Shown: positions 15,893 through 27,814, counted from the first letter of the stretch. The stretch is DNA of 64,000 nucleotides from Drosophila miranda (GCF_003369915.1 NC_046676.1:17032001-17096000); one strand, 5' to 3'. Notes: generated by a model from the sequence alone, not told the origin. Program-made: numbers and translations.

Positions 15893-18498
15893 ATTAAAGA
15901 CACCCAAAACTGCAGGCAAAGTGCATGATGTGTTTGAAATGCAAATTGAACCTACCTTTGAGTTTCGGGTAACAAGTTTTAAGACAATATTTTGTTTGGC
16001 ACTTTGTCTTTTGTCCCGAAAATCATAAATAATGTTGGGCAAAAGGCAAAGGGAAACTTTGGGGAAAGTTGAGCTTTGAGTTGCCTTTCTGATGACCTTT
16101 TTTCTGCCTTTATCGTGCCACATTATTTGCGGCTTTATTTATGTGCAAAGTTGTACAATTAATTTTTGTTTCACTGCAAAGCAGTGCCCCTTTCCTGTCG
16201 AGTACAACAATAATTATGGCCCTGTAGGACTGGGCCAAAAAATGCAAAGGGAAGCAGCCTCTCTCTGTCTCTCTCTGCTGTACAATCTGTAATTTCCATG
16301 ACAGAACAACAACTCCGACAGCTACTTCCTTCGACTGCTGTCAAAGAAATCGCAGCGCCGTCCTTGGAGCCGGCAAGAAGTTCCAGTTGCCAATTGCCTT
16401 GGCAATGCTCAGAAGCAGCCATCATCGAAGTTCTTGAATCTATTTAATAGTTGCTTAACTTTCGGTTTGGCTGTGCTTCAGGTATTTCTATAATTAACCC
16501 GGCTATCGGAATGACATTGAACAGACGATAAAAACAATTTGAAAGACAGCATCTGGAGTAGTAGAGTAGAGTGGAATCCATCGAATAACATTATCTCTAT
16601 AAATTCTTCATTTTCTGCACAACATTCGGACAGCAATCTGTCGTTTTTTTTCCCCCTGTATTTATTCGGACTGTCTGTGGCGTTTATATAAATGATTTAA
16701 AAGCCAGAACTGTTGCTCTTCATACACACTGCACACTGCACTGCACTCGATCCAAACTTGTTTGTTATGCGTTCAAAGTTGGGGCCAACTTCTGGCTGTG
16801 GCGCCAGACAAACTTCTGCCTGTGCATCTGTCAGTATTTCTTTTGTATTCTCTTGCACGCGGTATCTGAAGAGTGCGGGGGTATACAGCACAAAATATAA
16901 AGGACTTGGTGCATCCGTGTGGATCTGGGAGCCTCAATGGAAGGTGTACAGCTCCTAAGTGCAATCACATATTGGGATATTAAATTTGCGGGTATTCACT
17001 AGTCGTTTATGTTTGCCCACGAACCCCTCTCTGCCGGAGTACACGGGCTTTGAATGCAGGACTTTGATTATATTTCAAAATGTTCAAATTACCTGGCTTT
17101 TCCCAGAAGTATGATCCCACATAGTACATATGAAATCAAATCAGAGACCAGCCACATCAGAAGGCAGTCATAAAACACGCCCGTACATGGGGATTTTAAT
17201 AAATGTCAGGTCTGGCCGTTGCCTGTGGTAAGAGTGATTGATTTATGTCACAATATTTTGCTGGTACTCTCCCCGTCTGACCCCTGGCCCCATCCACCAG
17301 CACGGCCAGTCGCTCGGTGCGACTGTGCGACTGTGCAACTGTGTGGCAGAAATGGCAAAATTAATTTCCATTGCAGTGGTTTTGGCAATGGAGTTTGCAT
17401 CTCGACTTGGCCTCTGATTCTGCTGCATTTGTCAGGCGAAAATGGTGAAATTCGATTCGGGTCGTTTTCAATTTGCGGCCGCATTTTTATCCACCAGCAC
17501 CGGTTCACCGCCGCCTCTGAGTTCCACCATTTTCTGCTGCAAAAAGGCCAACTGTCAAACCATTACAAGAATTTTCAGCCAACTGTCATAAAAGTCGACA
17601 TCATTAAAATGTCATAAAGTTGGCATTTCACCCGCCAAAGCATCTTAGTACCGAACTGTCAATCCACCCAACTATTCAGTGGACCACCCGCACAACCACC
17701 CACCCACCCAACCACACGCCCAACCATCCACACAGACGCTGCTGCTGCGAGTCGCGAGGGAGACGTTCGGTGAAATGTGCAAAAATTTCGCGCACTTCCG
17801 TTACATTTCGCATCCTTTCTGGCTGTTTATTTTTCGGCGGCGCTTCCTCTAGACAAACCGCAACGGATGCACCGCCGTGCACCATCCACCGCTTCTGGAT
17901 GCTGGCCCTCCTTCGTGGCATCTTCCTCTGACAAAACAAATGGCAAAAACTGTTTCGCCTTAAAGAATTCTCCGAAATGCAGTCGAGTCCATGAAAATTT
18001 TATTTTATTTAAATTGTTTCCTCCCGCCCCCTACTGCCATTTGGGGGCATGGGGTTAGGCCCCGATGTGTCCATAAAAGTATCAAATAATTTCGGGTTAT
18101 TCGATGCGCATTAATCATTCGCAGTGGTGGCCCCAAACGAAAGTAAACCCCGATTGGGGCATATAAATCGAGATAAATCCATAAAATCATATTCGATTGT
18201 TCCGCTCAACGCTCGAACCAAAGCCATTAAAATGTATTTCAGGGCAATCGTTTTGAAGGCTAATTAAGTGCTGGCATTATCCCAGGCTGCCAGGCCTCCT
18301 AATTAATGAGCCGCAACAAGCTAGCAGACAAACACAGGGCTGACTGGCTGGCTGACTGGCTGACTGGCTGGCTGGAGGTGTGGCAGTAATGTTAAATTAA
18401 AGTTCAATTGACCAGAGCCGTGGCAGAGGTCGTTAATTTAGCCCTTAATCGCAAATACGGCTGGATGGTTCTGTTTGCTGTTCAGCCCAAAGCAAGAT
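15893..18498. other. Spacer between DnaJ-like and tetraspanin-like genes
   Basis: An ATTAAA at about 15893, just after the DnaJ-like stop, may serve as its polyadenylation signal. The remainder is AT-rich spacer with a CACCCAAC/CACCC-rich stretch at about 17690-17735 and a GACTGGCT repeat at about 18340-18375. No gene is supported. Confidence 0.5.
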
Positions 18499-19278
18499 TC
18501 ATTGGAGAGTGCTCGCCTCGGTCTCAGTGTCGCTTCTCGTGCTCTTCCAGGGTGAATCCTCATCCTCCTCCTCCTGCTGATTCTCCTCTTCTGACTCGTG
18601 GCCGCAGTCGTCGGGATCTCCAAACGTGTTTAACTGCACACCTTTGTAGTGACACATCATGACTATCGCCCCAACCAAGAGCAATATGAACAGGATGAAG
18701 TTGTCCCGGGCCACCTCCACCTCGATGCCCCAGAGGTACTTGATCACCTTCGCGGAGCAGCCGCCGCAGCCCGGTGCCCCACAGCAGGCGCCACTGGCCC
18801 AGTGGCGTTCCCCGGCTAAGATTTCGTAGTCGATTAGGCCCATTCGTCCGCAGCAGCCGAGCTCCTCCTCCAGCCGCCCAATCTTGTCGTTCCGCCACAG
18901 CAGCAGCGCCATCCTCGTGGCGGAGAGCTCGAAGCGTGATCGATACACAAACCGCGTCGCCGCTATGCTCAGGGTGTACAGCAGCAGCAGTAAGCTAAAA
19001 AACATGTAGCTAGCAAACTTGATCAGGCCCGGGCACCGGGCCATGCGGATGCCCACGATGGCGTTCAGGATGTACCCCGCCGCGGTGAGGAAGCGCATCA
19101 TGAACATCCAGGCCATTAGGACGCCCGGGAAGACGGTGGCCTCCCGGAGCAGTGTGTACTTCACGTACATGTGGTTGAACACATCCATCAGAAAGATGAG
19201 CCCGGCCAGCAGCAGCACCACATTGACCTGCAGCACACAGTCGTGCGATATGCGACACCCACGGCACAATCTCACCAT
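18499..19278 (-). CDS. Tetraspanin-like membrane protein
   Basis: An intronless frame of 259 residues. Hydrophobic segments at about 15-31, 49-77, 86-107 and 193-209 fit four transmembrane helices. The large loop between helices 3 and 4 contains the tetraspanin CCG motif (residues 142-144, context EELGCCGRMG), a second CC pair at 165-166 and further Cys at 171 and 174. This is the expected Cys set for disulphides in the large extracellular loop, which is short (about 85 residues). The C-terminal tail is unusually acidic (runs of E and D from about residue 225) and ends SDTETEASTLQ. Tetraspanins organise membrane microdomains and partner receptors. Flies have many, several clustered in cytological region 42, but I cannot assign this one to a named gene. 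An upstream exon cannot be excluded, though the start fits. Confidence 0.8.
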   Translation of the reverse strand: MVRLCRGCRISHDCVLQVNVVLLLAGLIFLMDVFNHMYVKYTLLREATVFPGVLMAWMFMMRFLTAAGYILNAIVGIRMARCPGLIKFASYMFFSLLLLLYTLSIAATRFVYRSRFELSATRMALLLWRNDKIGRLEEELGCCGRMGLIDYEILAGERHWASGACCGAPGCGGCSAKVIKYLWGIEVEVARDNFILFILLLVGAIVMMCHYKGVQLNTFGDPDDCGHESEEENQQEEEDEDSPWKSTRSDTETEASTLQ

Positions 19279-20640
19279 CGTCGGGAAAATTTGATTCTGT
19301 TTATTTGCTTTGAAGTGGAGCGAGCTCGTTTTGAAGTTGGCCCGGCAGCCACCTGAGTTTGGGTTGGTTTTGGGTGGCTAATATCAACATTTGGCTAGCT
19401 GTCACCTCATTCGGCTGCCTGCCCCCTGCCCCCTGCCCCCCCCTAGTACCGACTCCCGACCAGTCCTGACTTGTTGCCACGGTTTCAAGTGCAAATGAGT
19501 TTGCCTTTGACGAACCTCAAATGCCGCACCTGTTGCGAGCCGCGCCGCAATAAAAACAGCCGGATGAAATTAAATATTTGTGCGGTGGCTTGAGTCAACC
19601 TTTCTCTGATTGCTCATACGCACTGTGGGCACGGAAAGGCTCAGGCTCAGGCTCAGGCACAGGCTCAGGCACTGGCTGATGGACAGCCAATATATGCTGT
19701 ACTGCCATTTATTCTTACTGTTTGCTCAGTGGGCCTTTAACGGAAGGATTCTGGCTGCAGGCAGCCACTCATTTGAGAACCGAAAACCATACATTTTTCT
19801 ATAAAATTCTCTAGGGTATTTAAAGAAAAGCGACGCCTATTCGCTCGTGTTTGGAAAATGCTTTGAAGCTGAAACGCCAATCTGTTGCCACTTGTCTGAA
19901 CAGCGACGGGTCTCGCAAAAAGGAAAAAACAATTGCTGCAAATACTCGTACAAGTTCAAGTACAATCGCCCGCTGTGAAGTGCCGCCCATTGGCCGACGG
20001 CCCAAGCGGAAGTGTCGTTAGCGCCATTTTGCCTTTATTTACTCGAAAATTTGTGCAGAAATTCTCGCCTGATGTGAGCACCATTGGCTAATGTGGCTAA
20101 TTTAGAGCCAACTCGAGACACTCTCAGCTCTGTCAGCTGGCCAGGGAGCCTTCGATTTCAGCTGCTGCCAATTGAGCTAAAGCGTTTAATTAAAAAGTTT
20201 CCCCAGTCCATGTCCCATTTACCCTTTGTGGCGGGTCAGAGACTGTCGTCCTTTGCTAATTCAATGAGCAAACTGCAGCTGGGGCGCTTGTCCCAATCGG
20301 GATTCGGAGTTGACTTGACTTGGAACTGACAACGCCTCTACACCTGTTTCGGCCGGCAATGGCCCAATGATTTACGGCTCTCGGCCTGGTGGAAATTAAT
20401 TGAAATTGAGCTTGTCGCGCGTCTCTCTCAGGCATAGAACTGTTTATTTCACACAGAGCTGTGAACTTAATTGAACGTTTACCATTTTGTGGTAATATAA
20501 TACCTATAAAATAAGCTGCACAAAGAAGTTTCTATAAAACGATCAATTTGGCTTACAGATTGTAATTACGTGCATAAGCTTCGACGTATTTAATTCGAGA
20601 ATTATTCATATAACCCCCTCATAGTAGAGTGCCAATCGTC
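19279..20640. other. Spacer upstream of the Or42a pair
   Basis: No gene is supported. A GGCTCA hexamer run (about 19636-19676) and short C-rich repeats (about 19420-19443) are the only structures I see. Confidence 0.5.
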
Positions 20641-21026
20641 AGCCGCTTGATGAAGGTGCAAAGGTACTCCTAATCGTAGACTGGACTTTGATGGGCTTTG
20701 GAGCTATTAAGCCATGCCTTGTGAACTGCTGCAGACTGCAGCCTGTTCATCGTTTAGCTATATGCATGTGCAAACTCTTACACTTCCAAGGAGAGCCAGG
20801 TGCTAAGTGCCACCGCCATCACCTTATCTGCCCGGCATTTGAACACGGCAAAGACGCTGCTCCACTGAAGGCTCTGGGCGTTGAGGGGGCCGAGAGTTCG
20901 GTGCAGAAGCTCCTCGTCGAACTGTTACCCTAACCCTAATTGATTTCGGTTGACGAGCTTGCAAGTGTCGCTCATGAATTTCCCATGGCAGGCGATTGAT
21001 GAGCTTATAATCACGGCACGGTCGGG

Positions 21027-21051
21027 TATATAAAAGCCGCGCGACTTCAGT
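21027..21051 (+). promoter_or_regulatory. Core promoter of first Or42a copy
   Basis: TATATAAAAG at 21027-21036 is followed by TTCAGTCC near 21046-21053 as a possible initiator, 36-40 bp before the ATG at 21087. Flanking sequence (CTCATGAATTT, CACGG, GTCGG) is shared with the second copy. Confidence 0.65.
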
Positions 21052-21086
21052 CCAGGTGCAACAATCGAAAATCTTGAGGAGTCAGG

Positions 21087-22442
21087 ATGGTGCTGCGTAA
21101 AATCTTCCCGGCCATGTACACGCTGTCGGAGGAGGCCCCGGCCTGCTCTCGGAATGGGACTCTCTACTTGCTGCGCTGCATCTTTCTAATGGGAGTGCGA
21201 AAGCCACCGGCTCGATTCTACGTAGCCTACTGCCTGTGGGCTATCGTCATGAACCTCAGCTCGACGTTCTACCAGCCCATCGCCTTTCTGACTGGGTACA
21301 TCAGCCATCTGTCTGAACTCTCCGCGGGGGAGTTACTCACCTCCCTTCAGGTGTCCTTTAACGCTTGGGCCTGTTCCGCCAAGGTGCTGATCGTTTGGGC
21401 GCTCGTCAAGCACTTCGACGATGCCAACAACATTTTGGACGAAATGGACAGGCGCCTCACCCAACCCAGCGAACGCCTCCGAGTCCATCAGGCCGTTTCC
21501 AAGAGCAACCGAATCTTCTTCATCTTCATGACCGTCTACATGGCGTATGCCACCAACACGTGCCTCACTGCCATCGTGATGGGGAAACCGCTGTACCAGA
21601 ACTACTATCCGTACCTGGACTGGCGCTCCAGCTCGTTGCAGCTGGGTCTGCAGACGGGCTTAGAGTACTTTGCCATGGCCGGTGCCTGCCTACAGGACGT
21701 GTGTGTGGACTGTTATCCCGTCAACTTTGTGCTCGTGCTCCGTGCCCACATGTCCATTTTTGCGGACCGACTGAGACACTTGGGCAGGGACCCTGAGGAG
21801 AGCCCCGAGCAGCGCTACGAGCAACTAATTCAGTGCATCCAGGACCACAAGACCATTCTGCGGTAGGTTGAGCGTGCTCTAATTTCGGAATGGTTCTTTA
21901 ATCCAAGCTGTGGATCCTTTACAGTTTCGTGGATTGTTTGCGTCCCGTGATTTCGGGCACCATTTTTGTGCAGTTCCTCGTTGTGGGCCTGGTCCTTGGT
22001 TTGACGCTCATCAACATTGTGCTTTTTGCCAATCTGGGATCGGCCATTGCTGCCCTGTTCTTCATGGCAGCCGTTCTGCTGGAGACCACTCCGTTCTGCA
22101 TTCTCTGCAACTACCTCACAGACGACTGCTACAACCTGGCGGACGCCCTATTCGAGTCGAATTGGATCGATGGCGAGCAGCGCTACAAGAAGACGCTCAT
22201 GTACTTCCTGCAGAAGCTCCAGCAGCCCATCAAGTTCATGGCCATGAACGCTTTTCCCATTTCCGTGGGCACCAACATTATTGTGAGTATCCAAAACGAA
22301 TTTTCGGGGAATTTATAAGTACTCGAGCAAAGGGGTTTCCTTGTAGGTCACCAAGTTTTCGTTCTCAGTCTTTACGCTGGTCAAGCAAATGAATATTGCG
22401 GAGAAGCTGGCCAAGGTCGAAGGGGAACCCGATTACAATTAA
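21087..22442 (+). CDS. Or42a: Odorant receptor, Or42a type, copy 1
   Basis: An insect seven-transmembrane odorant receptor subunit, acting with Orco in the dendrites of olfactory neurons. Three exons join cleanly. Exon 1 is 21087-21862, intron 21863-21924 (62 bp), exon 2 21925-22282, intron 22283-22346 (64 bp) and exon 3 22347-22442. The 409-residue product resembles D. melanogaster Or42a throughout: RNGTLYLLRCIFLMGVRKPP near the N-terminus, TFYQPIAFLTGYISHLSEL, CFVDCLRPVISGT at the exon 1/2 joint region and the conserved C-terminal TKFSFSVFTLVKQMNIAEKL. In D. melanogaster Or42a serves larval and maxillary-palp neurons tuned to fruit esters. This copy and the next are tandem duplicates. It carries changes absent from copy 2 and the fly orthologue (for example YVAYCLWAIVMNLSS for FVAYCLWSFALNLCS), so it looks the more diverged copy, but all splice sites and frames are intact. 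Confidence 0.93.
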
Positions 22443-22754
22443 TAAGTGAAATTTAAACGCGAATATTTGTCTAGCAAACGCAGAGCAGACAGCAAGCACT
22501 CGACGTAATATTGAAGGATTTTGAAGTAACTTTATCCTCTTCAGTGGAGAAAGGTTTCCTGCTTCAAACGAAAGCAGAGAAAAGAGAGACGAAAGCACAG
22601 CGCTGTTTCCCGCACACAGACATGATTGAAATTGTAGATACCTTTGGGTGGACAATGCTGCTTGGAAGGACACTCATTCCCAAAGGTTCGGGCAGCACTC
22701 TGGCCATGCACTATACAAATTTACTAGAACTAAAAAAACCTTTTACGAGCTGTA

Positions 22755-23100
22755 TTTTTTTTTAGCCCACAATGGCTCCACTGCGTAAATAGAATAAAAT
22801 ATAATTACACTTACAAATGTTTAATGAATAATAGTTTTTTATCTATGGCAATATATATTTTTTTTCTTGTTTTTTTTTTTTTTTTGAACTAATTTATTTT
22901 TTTTTTTTTCTTTTAGAGCTAATTATTTTTTTTTTTTCTTTTATAAGACTCGATTAAGTTGCCACGAAAGGTAGCAACTTTTTTACAATAAAATCTATAT
23001 TTGCAATTTGAAAAAAATGTGCTACCTCTAAAAAAAAAAAGGAGAATTAAAAAAAAACCTGGCCATACAAAAAAAAAACACGATAATTCAGAAAAAGTCC
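22755..23100. repeat. Poly(T)/poly(A)-rich segment between the Or42a copies
   Basis: Long T runs (about 22858-22940) are followed by A runs (about 23008-23085). Within it AAGTTGC (22956-22962) and GCAACTT (22974-22980) form a hairpin, and a T-run unit ending CTTTTAGAGCTAATTA recurs in tandem (about 22895-22945). It is probably low-complexity or a degenerate foldback element; no element family is identified. Confidence 0.5.
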
Positions 23101-23777
23101 GTTTGCCATAAGCCTTAAAGTAATTAACTCTAAAATTTAGTATATTCAGACCTGCTAGGTTTTCTCGAAGAACCATCTCCTGGGTGTTAGAGAGAATTAC
23201 AAACGTACTTACTTAAAAGAAATTGTATGTACATGTCAGCCCACTTATTCTAAGTACATCTCTCACACGTCTGATGGAACCAATGAGATGAGGTCTGAGG
23301 GGGAATAGTCGGCATAGTCGACTGTGATTGTCATTTAATTACAACGGAGGTGGCACAATGATGGTACAATGACGGTGCTCGGGTAATCCTAATTGAAGAC
23401 TGCACTTTGACGCGCTCTTTGCAATGAAATTTGAACTATTACCCCTCGCTCTGTGAACCGCTGCAGCCTGCTGCTCTTCGACGAAAAAGAGAGCCATCAT
23501 TTATTTATATGCAAGTGTAAACTTTTACACTTCTCCGGAGCGTTACGTGCTAAGCGCCGCCGCCATCGCCGTAACCCGTCGGGCATTCGGATTGGACGAG
23601 GACGCTGCTCCACTGAAGCCTTTCGGCGTTGAGGGTGCCGTGCGTTCGGTGCAGCGGGTACTCGCCGAGGTGCTGAACAACTGTTACCCTAACCATAATT
23701 GATTTCGGTTGACGGGTTTAGACGTGTCGCTCATGAATTTTCCATGTCCTGCGACTCAATCACGCCACGGTCGGACG

Positions 23778-23785
23778 TATAAAAG
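23778..23785 (+). promoter_or_regulatory. TATA box of second Or42a copy
   Basis: TATAAAAG lies 44 bp before the ATG at 23829. The preceding 90 bp align with the promoter of copy 1, including GATTTCGGTTGACG and GTGTCGCTCATGAATTT. Confidence 0.65.
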
Positions 23786-23828
23786 GCTTCAATCCAGTTT
23801 GAAGCATCGACACTCAACTGGAGGCAGG

Positions 23829-25180
23829 ATGGTGCTGCGTAAAGTCTTCCCGGCCATGTTCACGCTGCCGAAGGAAGCCCCGGCCTGCTCTCGGAATGGG
23901 ACTCTCTACTTGCTGCGCTGCATCTTTCTAATGGGAGTGCGAAGGCCACCGGCTCGATTCTTCGTTGCCTACTGCCTGTGGTCCTTTGCCCTGAATCTCT
24001 GCTCTACGTTCTACCAGCCCATCGGCTTCCTGACTGGGTACATCAGCCATCTCTCAGAGTTCTCTCCGGGGGAGTTCCTCACCTCCCTTCAGGTGGCCTT
24101 TAACGCTTGGTCCTGCTCCACCAAGGTCCTGATCGTTTGGGCGCTCGTCAAGCACTTCGACGATGCCAACAACATTTTGGACGAAATGGACAGGCGCCTC
24201 ACCCAACCCAGCGAACGCCTCCGAGTCCATCAGGCCGTTTCCCAGAGCAACCGCATCTTCTTCATCTTCATGACCGTCTACATGGTGTATGCCACCAACA
24301 CGTTCCTCACTGCGATCCTGATGGGCAGGCCGCCCTACCAGAACTACTACCCGTACCTGGACTGGCGCTCCAGCTCGTGGCAGCTGGGTCTCCAGTCGGG
24401 ACTGGAATATTTCACCATGGCCGGTGCCTGCTTTCAGGACGTCTGTGTGGACTGTTATCCCGTCAACTTTGTGCTCGTGCTCCGTGCCCACATGTCCATT
24501 TTCGCGGACCGCCTGAGACAGTTGGGCAGCGACCCTGAGGAGAGCCCCGAGCAGCGCTACGAGCAACTAATTCAGTGCATCCAGGACCACAAGACCATTC
24601 TGCGGTGGGTTGAGCGTCCACTCATTGTGGAATGGTTCGTTAATCGATCTTGTCCTGGATCCTTTGCAGTTTCGTGAATTGTTTGCGACCCGTGATTTCG
24701 GGCACTATTTTTGTGCAGTTCCTGGTTGTGGGCCTGGTCCTTGGCTTCACGCTCATCAACATTGTGCTGTTCGCCAATCTGGGATCGGCCATTGCCGCCT
24801 TGTCCTTCATGGCTGCCGTTCTGCTGGAGACCACTCCGTTCTGCATTCTCTGCAACTACCTCACAGACGACTGCTACAACCTGGCGGACGCTCTTTTCGA
24901 GTCGAATTGGATCGATGGCGAGCAGCGCTACAAGAAGACGCTCATGTACTTCCTGCAGAAGCTCCAGCAGCCCATCACCTTCATGGCCATGAACGTATTT
25001 CCCATCTCCGTGGGCACCAACATCAGTGTGAGCATCAAATCATTCCCGATTGAGCTGGAAATTGTGGGTAACTAACGCTCTGCCTTGCAGGTCACCAAGT
25101 TTTCGTTCTCAGTCTTTACGCTGGTCAAGCAAATGAATATTGCGGAGCAACTGGCCAAGGGCGAAGGGGAAGCCGATTAA
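23829..25180 (+). CDS. Or42a: Odorant receptor, Or42a type, copy 2
   Basis: Three exons: 23829-24604, 24670-25027 and 25091-25180, with introns of 65 and 63 bp. The product has 407 residues. Exons 1 and 2 have exactly the same lengths (776 and 358 nt) as in copy 1, so the splice structure was copied with the gene. The start at 23829 (MVLRKVFPAM) matches copy 1; an in-frame ATG at 23709 lies upstream of the TATA box and is not used. It reads closer to D. melanogaster Or42a than copy 1 does, for example FFVAYCLWSFALNLCSTFYQ and TNTFLTAI. Membership of the Or42a/Or42b clade is clear from ISHLSEFSPGEFLTSLQV and the C-terminal TLVKQMNIAEQL. Expected role is Orco-dependent ester detection; functional difference from copy 1 is unknown. 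Confidence 0.95.
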
Positions 25181-25579
25181 CAAAAGAGTTCTCTTCGAAG
25201 GCACACGTTTTTCGCTCTTTCAACACATACCCAAACCCGACTAAAATCCTTTTCACAATCGCTTGGTTAATATTAATTCGAGTATTTATTAGCCGTTTAA
25301 AAGCAAGCTACTTGCAGTGCGATACACATAATAGTCTACTGAGTTGCTTTCATTGAAATTGTCACTAGATCTACATTTTTTCCTACAAATAACGATCATC
25401 GAGGCGCTCGCTATATTTTAGAGCTGGTTAAAGCTGAAAGAGAAACGGAGAAGGGTGGGGTATATTGATGCTGGTCAGAAGGAAAGGGAGTGGTTTTTAG
25501 TTTTTATCTCATCTTAGTTATAGAAAATCAATGGGGGGAATCATGGGAACGGTGAGAAGCCAGAGAGTAGTAGTAGTCC

Positions 25580-26958
25580 TCATTCGTCCTTAAACTTATC
25601 GGCTATGTTCATTTGCTTGGTGATGGTGATGACGGAGAAGGCGAACTTGGCCACCTGAAAGTAGGCCAAAGTATGGTAAACTTGTAGCAGATTTAATTGT
25701 TTGCCTGCGGGCGGGGCCTGGGAAGCCCGGAAGAGTGCTCCCACAATTCCGACAATCGGCACTTACGCTGATGTTGCTGCTCATGGATATCTGAAAGATG
25801 CCGCCGGCAATGAAGACGATGGGCCGCTGCACGTTCTGCAGGAAATAGAGGAGCGTCATCTTGTAGCGGCGAGAGGCGTCCACCCACTTGGACTGGAAGA
25901 TGGCGTGCGTGAGGGCGTCGCAGTCCTCCATGATGAGATTGCAGGTGTAGCAGAAGGGGAACGTCTGCAGGAGAATGGTGATGACGAACATGAAGGAGGC
26001 GATGCCGGTCCACAGGTCCGAGAAGAAGAACACGTTGATCAGCGTCAGACCCAGCACAATGCCGCACAGCAGGAACTGGGTGAAGATGGTCCCCGAAATA
26101 ACGGGCTTGATCGTCTCGCAGAACCTGAAAAAGTGAACGGACCAGAGGTTACGGCACTGAAGTCACTGGAACCACAAACAGGCCTGCCCACATTATAATA
26201 ATCTTGTGATCCAAGATGCAGTTGACCAGCTCCTCGTAGTTCTCGGCCTCGCTCATCGCCTCGTCGGTGCGCAGCCGCTGGATGCGCTCTCGCAGCATGT
26301 CCAGGTGGACGCGCAGGATGAGGGTGTAGACCAGGGGGTAGGTGTCGGAGAGCTGATCCTGGAGCACGGCCCCCGACATCACGACGTACTCGAGAGTAGA
26401 CGCCAGCCACAGATTCCCCCGGCCGTCGCGCCAGTCGATGTAGGGGTTGTAGAGCTGCCACGGTGGCCGCCCGCTCAGCACCGAGCTGAGGTAGGTGGAC
26501 CCCGCGTAGGTGCAGTAGACGAACGTGAAGATGAGAAAGGCGTGGTTGCTGAGCGCCACCACGCGGTGGATTTTCTCGCGCTCCTCGACGGAGGTGCAGC
26601 GCAGATCCAGTTTGTCCAGCAGATCCTTGGCCTTGATGAGCCGCCACAGCTGCGAGTAGGTGATGGCCGTCTTCACCGAGGACCCATACGCGTTGAAGCA
26701 CACCTGCAGCGAGGTGAGGAACTCGCCCGGCGAGAACGACTTGATCTGGGTCATGTAGCTGCCCAGGAAACCCAGCGGCAGGTACGTGGTGGACCACACG
26801 AACGTCATCAGCGTCCAGAAGAGGTAGACGTAGCGCAGCACCCCAGCCTTGGGCGGCACCCAGCCTATGAACTTCATCGCCCTGAACAGGTAAATGCAGC
26901 CATCCCGAGAGCCCACCTTCTCCGTCAGCGGGGCTGGTCGTATTAGCTTGAAGACCAT
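25580..26958 (-). CDS. Or42b: Odorant receptor, Or42b type
   Basis: A minus-strand gene convergent with the Or42a pair. Exon 1 is 26958-26192, intron 26191-26125 (67 bp), exon 2 26124-25767 (358 nt, same as the Or42a copies), intron 25766-25655 (112 bp) and exon 3 25654-25580. The product is 399 residues, the same as I recall for the D. melanogaster protein. It reads as that gene throughout: MVFKLIRPAPLTEKVGSRDG, YMTQIKSFSPGEFLTSLQVC, LWRLIKAKDLLDKLDLRC, TGIASFMFVITILLQTFPFC and MSSNIS then VAKFAFSVITITKQMNIADK. In D. melanogaster Or42b marks ab1A neurons and larval neurons responding to low doses of esters such as ethyl acetate. The exon 1 donor is GTGGGC, weaker than consensus, and the residues around this joint (IIIMFCETIKP) depart from the LRYC/LRFV form of relatives. 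Confidence 0.95.
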
Positions 26959-26996
26959 CCTGGGGCCAGTGTGTGCCGCGGCTCCCTTGCGGTCTG

Positions 26997-27004
26997 CTTA
27001 TATA
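26997..27004 (-). promoter_or_regulatory. Or42b: TATA box of Or42b
   Basis: On the minus strand TATATAAG (27004-26997) lies about 40 bp before the ATG at 26958, a spacing like that of the two Or42a copies. Confidence 0.65.
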
Positions 27005-27814
27005 GTCGAAATTTGTGACATTTTTCTGGATGAAGTTTTCAATGAATTCGAAAAGTTTTCGTTAAGTTTCGGGCACTTGCTGTTGTTGAATTATTCACTT
27101 GAGAATTGCTCCCTGTGCGATGTGCGATGTGCCCTGTGCGCCGTTATGTTTAATTAACAAAGTCAAGAGTCTCGGCCTCTCATTCGTTTCGGCTCTGATG
27201 CATGAATGCCGCTGGTGCCGCTGGTGCCGGCACTCGTATCAGCGTGCATCGGTATTTCCACATGCTGGCTTTCCGCTTTGCATAAATGATGGCAAAAGTT
27301 GGCAAAAATCGCAGACGGCCCTTTAAAGGCAATTAAGAGCATTGCCCATACGCAGTGTGTGTCGCTTGTCCTTTGTGTGTCAGCAAGGACCGGAAGGCAG
27401 CCAGGCAGCCAGGCGAACAGACTCGGGGCTATCATAAAAGGGATCTGGGTAAAGTTTTTCAAGGCTAACCAAGCCCTGGCCTCGGGGGAATGCAAAATGG
27501 CCACTAATCGCCGTCATAACTACATTTATAAAATTCCCCCCTGGTCTGACTGTACCTCTACCGGTCTGTATGTGTGGGAGTTTTGCATTATCGGTCTTTA
27601 AGCATGAGCCCCAACAGCTGGCACACGTTGTGTGCACGAGTATCGTGACATCTTTGTGCTGCTTTCCTGCTTTGCTGCTTTGCTGCTGCTTTAATGAAAA
27701 ATATATTATCCGAGTGTTATTAATATTGCTCAGAATGTCTGGCGTTTGACACATGTTTTGTTGTCGTTGTCGCTGTCGCTTTTGTTGTACATACATACGT
27801 ACCTCTAGTGTCTG

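Noticed and set aside
20925..20940. CCCTAACCCTAA-like sequence, resembling a telomere repeat
   Set aside because: Only two partial units, repeated with variation in the promoter of the other Or42a copy, and Drosophila lacks this telomere repeat.
23709..23828. Upstream in-frame ATG extending the second Or42a copy by 40 residues
   Set aside because: It lies upstream of the TATA box at 23778 and has no counterpart in copy 1 or in the family.
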